NCBI GenBank assembly: GCA_047967505.1
Contig: CM106539.1
Source: Dipteris shenzhenensis
Taxonomy: Eukaryota > Polypodiophyta > Polypodiopsida > Gleicheniales
Length of the DNA stretch: 64,000 nt
Direction: 5' to 3' (one strand)
Under the pieces are notes generated by a model. The model saw nothing but the letters and a program-made list of their open reading frames with translations, was not told the DNA's origin and ran no database searches. Of this stretch, positions 57,879-64,000 are shown piece by piece. The translations under genes were made by a program, and so were the position numbers. Within the stretch, counting starts at the first letter, position 1; each line of letters opens with the position of its first letter.

Positions 57879-59979
57879 ATGGCAAGAACCAAATCAACTG
57901 CAAGGCAAGTTGGCAAAGGACCAGGTCTTGCAGCAACAGCAGCTGGGACAGGTTCCAAGAAGTTTAGTGTTCCTCCAAAGGGAAGAGCTTCACATGGCAG
58001 GAAGGGTAAGCCAATGAGCTTGCTCAAGCAAAAGGCCAAAAGATTGAATAAGGGTGCAGGTGTGCTTAGGGAAATAAGGAGGCAACAGAAAGCCATAGGT
58101 TTTGCAATACCCAAAGCACCCTTTCAAAGACTGGTGAGAGAAATTTGTGACAGTTGGAACCTTGGGTTCAGGTGGAATAGAACTGCCATTCTTTCCTTGC
58201 AGGAAATGGCAGAGGATTACCTGGAGAAATATTTTGAGGATGTAATGCTTGTAGCAGCCCATGCTCACAGGGTGACTTTGATGGCCAAAGATTTCAACAC
58301 TTTGTCCAGAGTGAGATGGAGATATGACAAGCTGGTTCATCCTGTGGAATGGCAGGACATCAAAATGAGAGATATATTGCTAATTCCACCTACAAGGAAG
58401 GTCAAGGTTGATGAGGTAAAGGTTGTTGAGGTAACACACTCAAAGAACACCAGAGGGAAGGCTGCTTATGAGGACTCACTGAAGCAGCAAGTAAAAGAAA
58501 CAAAATCTGTGATAGATGTGGAAACTGGAAAGAAGGAGCTACACATACATAGAAGGTTGAAGGAGCTGGGCCCTGATGTAGTTGTACATATTGAGGATGA
58601 ACTTTCAGTCAATGATTTTGATTTGACAAAACAATGCTTAGCAGCATTGGCTAACAAGAATGAGTATTGCTCAGATACTATCATTCTTGCAATGCTCTAG
58701 TAAGTGTCTTTAAATTTTACATTTTTTGCAAATCAATCCTCCTTGTAACTCTTTTATAACCTACCCTAATTATGTTCTGATCCTATGCAGCATGATGAGA
58801 AGCTGGCTTCATCCCTCTGTACAACATACAGTCCATATTGTTGATCCAGCCATTTCTTCTAGATTAAGAGATGCAAAAGAGACTCCCATGAGTATTTCCA
58901 GCTGGTTCAAACACTGCAATTTTGAAGTAATTGACATTTTGCTACTTCCATATCATAGCAGGTATGTGGGTGACTACTTCTTTTAAGATTCTTCTTTAAT
59001 ATTGGGAACTCTTGTAGCCTTTCATTTGCTTATGCTTTTTTCCTTATGCAGTGACCACTGGAGTTTTGTGTCTATTGACATCCAGCAGAAGCAGTGCTTT
59101 CTATTCAACTCTCTAAAAAACACACACAGAGAGCTGAAATTGTAAGTACTGTGTGTGCTTTCTGAACTCAAAACTTCATTATTTTGATACCATACTAACT
59201 AAATTATACATATTGCAGTTGTATTAGAAGGCTATTAGATGCATTGGATCATTGTCCTCCAAATGTCTCTCTGTTGGATTCAATAGAGCCATTAAGTCTA
59301 GAGGTAAAAAGTCTATTAAATGCTATGTCTTTGAACTTATTGAATAATTTTGTTTTGTGCTGATGCTCACAGTTTCTAACATTTTTTTCTAACTGTACAG
59401 ACACCACAACAAAATGATTCAAGTAGTTGTGGATGGAGGGTGCTGATCAATGCAAAATATATACTTTCAAGCTACTTTGAAAAGGAACAGCCAGATCTGG
59501 TAAGGAAAAATACTTTTCATTTAGCTTGAATATAATTCATAATGATACAAAGTGTTCTAAATTATCCTCTGCCATTGCAGATGAAAGAGGATAGCTTCAG
59601 CCCCAACTATGTACATAATTTTAGAGCTCATACAATTTTGAGGTTTTTGAGCTATGCCTCCCCCAAACCTATTGTAGCAGCTACTGTGGAGCTGGGTGAA
59701 AGCTCTAAAGTACAAGAAGGTGTCATACACCTTGATCCCACATATGAAGCACCTGATGTTGAGGACCAGATGCCACAGGAGCAATCACAGAGTGCTGAGG
59801 AGGAGCAGACACAGGAGCAAAGACCTGCTGTTGATGTTGAGGAGAAGGTGGAGAAGCAGCAAAGAGAGGCTTCTGGGGCAGTGGAGGAGACAGGATGGAG
59901 CACGGACAGGATGGAGCAGCAGAGAGAAGATCCTCCAGAAAATGTAGAGCAGCCTCTGGATGAAACTGTACATAAATAG
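57879..59979 (+). CDS. Histone H3 variant fused to Ulp1-type (C48) cysteine protease, encoded by a transposon
   Basis: Exons 57879-58699, 58791-58961, 59052-59141, 59219-59303, 59401-59499 and 59581-59979 join in phase through GT...AG introns to 554 codons. Residues 1-10 are MARTKSTARQ, the H3 tail with Lys4 kept and Lys9 changed to Gln. Residues 60-148 are an H3 histone fold (LREIRRQQK, PFQRLVREI, LQEMAEDYLEKYFED, AHAHRVTLMAKD). Residues about 270-430 fit a Ulp1/SENP protease: His333 (DHWSF), Asn350 in place of the usual Asp (LFNSLKN), Gln393 and Cys399 (QQNDSSSCGW). The tail (about 435-554) is Glu/Gln-rich. ATG 57879 is chosen because it starts the H3 tail; the frame is open further upstream. 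Inferred role: nucleosome incorporation coupled to SUMO or ubiquitin-like cleavage. Confidence 0.85.
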
Positions 59980-60179
59980 AAAATGGATGTTAGAAATATG
60001 TTCTACAGATTCAGCTAAACAATTCTGTACAAAATCTTACTTGATTGAATACAAAACCTTTCTTTATGGAGTATGTGTGATCTCAATTTTAAAATTTTCT
60101 ATGTCTTTGCATTTAACTGAGCTCTCTCTTCTTCTGAGTAACTGCAAAAAAGCAATATGAATTAGAGTGGTAAATTAAA

Positions 60180-61799
60180 CTAATAGCAATGCTTATAGAG
60201 ACTAGGATAAATCAGATGGTGTACCTTTCTGTTCTTGTAGATAAATAAAAAGTCGTTTGAGATAGAACCTTCAGTCTCAAACAGAATGTCACTGCGTAAT
60301 TGAGCTAGGGAGCAACATTCTCTTAACAAGATACTGGCTACCACATCACCATTCTCAAGAACATCAATATCAATAAGTTTATTTTGTGCACCAAACGACT
60401 CTTCATCTTGGTCCATTGGGACAAGCTTTGAACCTAGCATTCGACTGCGCTTGTAATAAAAAGAGAAAATAAAATTTTGTGATGCAACCATGTACTTCAG
60501 TTGCATAGAAGGTTGGACCACCTCACAAAACACTGAACTACATGTCTTCTTATCCCAACCTTTATCCAAAAATTGTGGCATGCATGCCGAATTTGTTGCT
60601 TTAACTGTGAGCATTGTTTTTGAAACCTTTACTGGAAAGGTATTAAACAAGTCTACAAAAACTGTGAGAGGCATGCACAAAGAAATTTTTACTATCCTAG
60701 TGGCAATATTGGGCCTCAGAGCTTTCTGTACTTCTGTAAAAAGCTTCGCCCTATATGCCTCTGTAACACTAGAATGTGGGTGAGGCCAATCCACCGTATT
60801 CCACGCCGGAAGGTCTTGTTTTATTAATACACCATGTGTGTTAGCTTTGTCCAGCAACTGATAAAAATGATCAGTAAAAAATATACCCGATTGAGCTAGC
60901 TCTGTTGCACATCGACCTTGGTATTGTTGTTCTCCTATCGATCCATGCAGAACATCTATAAATCCCAGAATACAATCGATGTTTTGCCATGTCTCATACG
61001 ATGAAGGATATAAATCTGAAATAAAACAACACAAGAATGTCAATAAGTTAAGAGAGAAAGCTTCATCTTAAAAATCCATACACCTCATGAAGGAAAAAAC
61101 CACAATAGAAAAATATACAATTAGGCCTGTGTTGCGGAAGATTTTTTGGATAGTCTCGCAAGACAAGTTCTTTATGCATGTACACGTGCTGAATCAAAAC
61201 TTCTTTCACGGATATCTTCCCTTTGGTGATTTTAAAATCTCGTACTCTTCCCTTCCACGATGCCAAGAAAATGTTTTTTGTCTGGGGTCTTTTTCTTTTG
61301 CTAGGTTGCATGAGCACCCATGCTCCTTTCGAAACACTAAACCTTTCCCAAGTTCCTTCTGTTTTGACTGTACTTGAATTCTCTACCGACGAAATAGAAG
61401 AAGCAGGTCGACGGGGTAAGGATGTGTGGTATAATTCTGCCTTCGTAGCATTATCATCCACAGAGCGTCTTGCACAAGAACGGCTGTGGTTTTGGTTCAC
61501 CATGGAGATTTTCTGAATCTGTAAGAATAGCAAAGTAATGTAACTAAGATAACAATTTGAAGTTTCAAGAAAGAGAAAGTGGGCAAACAGACAGTTGACG
61601 AGAAACATCTTACTCTACGCCAAACAGGATCAAGGGAGCAGTTTTGGAAAAGGAAGGCAGTTGCACAATGAGGCAATGGTGTAGAATGGTAGACCTTTCG
61701 CACGAAAGGCGGCACAATATTTGAAAATTCAAAGGAAGGTGGAAGCGGGAAGGATCTTGTCAGATAAAATGTCAGTTTAGATTCTATCTTCTTGTCCAA
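60180..61799 (-). CDS. Unknown protein of the large TIR element (three exons)
   Basis: Minus-strand exons 61614-61799 (ATG, MDKKIESK), 61119-61512 and 60180-61015 join in phase (donors GTAAGA and GTATAT; acceptors ATTCAG and TTTCAG) to 471 codons. The N-terminal third has aromatic, Pro-rich and Ser-rich stretches and a Lys/Arg patch (SKRKRPQTKN). The middle has SYETWQNIDCILGFIDVLHG. The last 60 residues (DIDVLENGDVVASILLREC, then SLAQLRSDI...DFLFIYKNRK) look like a beta-grasp, ubiquitin-like or doublecortin-like fold; that is only an impression. A possible donor (AAG|GTACAC) near the end leaves the C-terminus uncertain. It converges on the H3-Ulp1 gene, 200 bp away. Confidence 0.6.
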
Positions 61800-61962
61800 A
61801 GATCTTCTACGAATAAAAAACCAATCTCCTCATTAATGTAGCACGCTTGTACTTACATAAAGTATTGTTTCTGTTTTCTATTTTCTCTTATTTTCGTGAA
61901 TTTTCAACGTTACGTTGGCCTTCTATTGATTGGTTGAGAGGTTATTTTTCCAAACCGTAAAA

Positions 61963-61994
61963 GGCCCCAAAATGAGCTCCCTTTTTTCCTAATG
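61963..61994 (-). repeat. Right terminal inverted repeat
   Basis: The complement reads CATTAGGAAAAAAGGGAGCT...CATTTTGGGGCC, matching 50262-50293 at 30 of 32 positions. Confidence 0.85.
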
Positions 61995-62164
61995 TTTTGG
62001 AATTATCGACACAAAATATGCTACGATAAGGAAGGGGGGCCCAAATGCACCCAGTGATGCTTTTTTTGCACTACTTACTCGCATGCAAGCACATATGATT
62101 CAATTCCGTTCAATCAATTGATACTTCCACTCTAGTGATAGTCGTATGGACTAGTGAGAGAGTG

Positions 62165-63640
62165 GTTTTTTTTTTTCAAAAAAGAGACTTCTATTAAGTA
62201 AGAAAGAAACTTGCTAGAGCAAGCTCTGTGCGGAAATACAACATGCTAAGCATGTAATAAAAAACCACCTCAGAAGAATGAGGTAGAAAGAAACCAAGGC
62301 TGAGGCTGAAAATGCCATCTCAACCCTGTAGAAGTCTCATCAAGGAAGGAAGAGTCTCTCCAATCCTTGAGAAAAGTAACTCTCCTAGAGGAGCTCAAGA
62401 GGATCCCTACATGGTCGCCCATATGGCCATCAGAGTGTGTACCGTATCTGTCCAAGTACTGCTGGCCAAGGTCGGAGAAGGGTGAACCTAAGAACCCTCC
62501 AAAGCCTCAGTGCATCTGGCTCTCCAAATGTGCCATGCTGCAATGCTAGCTAAAACCTCCCATGGAGAGTCAACCGAGGAATGAGCAGCCCTAAAGAGAG
62601 TGGCCGGAACATCCTCTAGAGAGCACGACTCCACAAGGGGTCATCGGATGTGAAGAGCCCAAGACGAGAGTCATGTCTCAAAGAAAATCTGCGGCCCTGA
62701 AAGAGTGAGCCAAGCCACTGATCCCCAGGTCATATAGAAGGGGAGGTGAACAAAAGTGCTGAAAAGTCTTGCAATCCCCTTCCATATGATTCTCGCCTGT
62801 CTGCAATCCCAAAGGCAGTGTTGTACTGTCTCCGAAGCAGAAAGGCAACGAGGGCAAGTAGGGTCAGCCTCGAACCTGGATCTCCATTGGTTCACTGATA
62901 TCCCACCATGAATAGAAAGCCAAAAGAAGAGACTGATTTTTCTATTCCGGTGGGATTTCTAGAGCCTCTGCCAAAAAATTTTCTCCAAGTTTGCACAAAT
63001 TTGAAAATTCTCCCAATGAGGAGCTCTAGTGGGCCTCCAACCCCTACAGCTGAGCTGGAATTTCCTAGCATTACTGACCATGTAACGAAAGAAGGGGATG
63101 CCCTTCTCTTGGTGCCCTTCATCTATCCACTCCCATTCCCTAGGGTCCCACTGCAAAAACTTAATCGAGACACCTCCATAGAGCCATAGCCTCCATGAAA
63201 CGGTACCTCCAACAAAATACCGTCTATGGATTTGGACAGCTTGCCCCCGAAGAAACATCAAAGACTAGGGCATCCTCGTGTGTGTTACGTGAGCAATCAC
63301 CTGCAAAGAAATGCCCAATCTGGAAAATGCCCCCATCCAGGTGGAACAAGTAATAGGCATGTCATCTGTGTCCACCCAATCCAAGGGCAAGGCTGCATCA
63401 ATCTGTTGGACTCTCCCTGCACTCCCTCTGAGATTATGAGCCACCTGGGCCTGTCGGTCTGTAGGAAGCCTCCTGAAGGCTTTCCATGCTCCCACAGTAG
63501 ATGCAGGGCCCCTCTCCCATCTGGGCCACTACATGTAAAGAGAAGCTCCAAGTGGTCTGCCATGCTCATCCAAAATACTGTCATTCCACATGATAGGCTG
63601 CCTTTCAATCTCTTCATGAGAGAGAGTAGTTTAGGTCACA
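62165..63640 (-). mobile_element. L1-type LINE, 5'-truncated
   Basis: The T-run at about 62166-62180 followed by CAAAAAAGAGACTTCTATTA is the minus-strand 3' end, as at 34735. The body matches 34740-36400 of the longer LINE. It encodes a zf-RVT piece (CPRCLSASETVQHCLWDC at 62671-62895) and other short RT C-terminal frames. Frameshifts are frequent. Confidence 0.75.
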
Positions 63641-64000
63641 GGCATGTCACATTGTATCAGAGCTTCAAAACTTTCTCTTGAGCTTGTGAGGTACAAGTTA
63701 GGGAAGGTCATGCAGTGTATGTATATGAACAATAATCTCTGATAGACTGACCATGAGCACCAGGACGCCCTCCATGTAGTCAAGATGATGATGTGGTGTC
63801 CACACTAAGTGGCTCTCCCACTAGAAGCACCTCTTACACCATCTGCCATGTTGGCCATGATGCAAATGCAAGCTCAATAGCCAAAGACCCGCATCATATG
63901 GACCTTACACATCACACATGCCTGCACCACATAAGAGCATCAAGATTGGGCGGCAATAGAAGAATGGGACCACATTGCCCAACTAGCCAGGGAACAGTGG
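63641..64000 (+). other. Unassigned; possibly the start of another retroelement interior
   Basis: GTATCAGAGCTTC near 63655 resembles an LTR-element primer site. Downstream short frames (for example EEWDHIAQLARE near the end) resemble a gag N-terminus. No LTR is visible and the window ends, so this stays tentative. Confidence 0.25.

Larger units (their letters stand above)
50262..61994. mobile_element. Large four-gene TIR DNA transposon carrying a histone H3-Ulp1 fusion
   Basis: 11,733 bp bounded by 32-bp terminal inverted repeats that differ at two positions. Inside are four multi-exon genes in the order transposase (+), acidic protein (-), H3-Ulp1 fusion (+), unknown protein (-), filling the element with little spare sequence. 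A target-site duplication is unclear: the base pairs next to a GGGAAAAAGGG core read CATTA and TAATG, compatible with a TA duplication or with a slightly longer TIR and none. I cannot place the element in a named superfamily. The transposase nonsense codon and one frameshift suggest an inactive but recently intact copy. Confidence 0.8.

Overview
The window looks like nuclear DNA of a land plant with a large, transposon-rich genome. A fern-like or gymnosperm-like genome would fit; the species cannot be read from the sequence. The basis is plant-type Ty1/copia elements primed by initiator-Met tRNA, a Tat/Athila-like Ty3/gypsy family with extra ORFs after pol, L1-type LINEs, hAT-like and MITE insertions, and one host gene whose exons are tens of kilobases apart. 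There is no bacterial or organellar gene organisation and no rRNA, tRNA or CRISPR array.

Host gene. Six minus-strand blocks between 7724 and 43044 encode the C-terminal part of a Raf-like, integrin-linked-kinase-type protein kinase (HRDLKP, DFG, APE region, C-lobe). The exon phases agree across about 35 kb, except around the degenerate exon D. Two 5' splice sites are non-canonical and the APE exon is frameshifted, so this copy is probably a pseudogene. Most transposons of the first 50 kb lie in its introns.

Retroelement region (8091-26066). An 18-kb composite is flanked by a 5-bp duplication (ACTGT) but has LTRs in inverted orientation. Its left half is a minus-strand gypsy 3' end (LTR, two extra ORFs, broken pol). 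Its right half is a plus-strand gypsy element with a nearly complete 2132-codon gag-pol. The two meet head to head in a GC-rich, poly(A)-containing joint, and neither has a 5' LTR. From 26926 to about 41830 lies a degraded gypsy element interrupted by an inverted LINE pair, a young copia element (28522-34064) and a hAT-like element (34683-41594) that itself contains a LINE. A second, decayed copia element with a MITE inside occupies 43536-49507.

The most unusual object is an 11.7-kb DNA transposon at 50262-61994, with 32-bp terminal inverted repeats and four multi-exon genes: a DDE-type transposase (+), an unknown acidic protein (-), a divergent histone H3 fused to a Ulp1-type cysteine protease (+), and another unknown protein with a possible beta-grasp end (-). 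Six long hairpins and three G-box motifs lie around the central divergent promoter region. A transposon carrying its own histone H3 joined to a SUMO-protease-like domain suggests an element that manipulates chromatin or SUMO signalling during mobility or silencing. The transposase has one nonsense codon and the acidic gene one frameshift, so this copy is probably not autonomous.

The window ends in a LINE fragment (about 62165-63640) and unassigned sequence. The first 7.7 kb holds LINE scraps, short tandem repeats and an unidentified degraded coding fragment.
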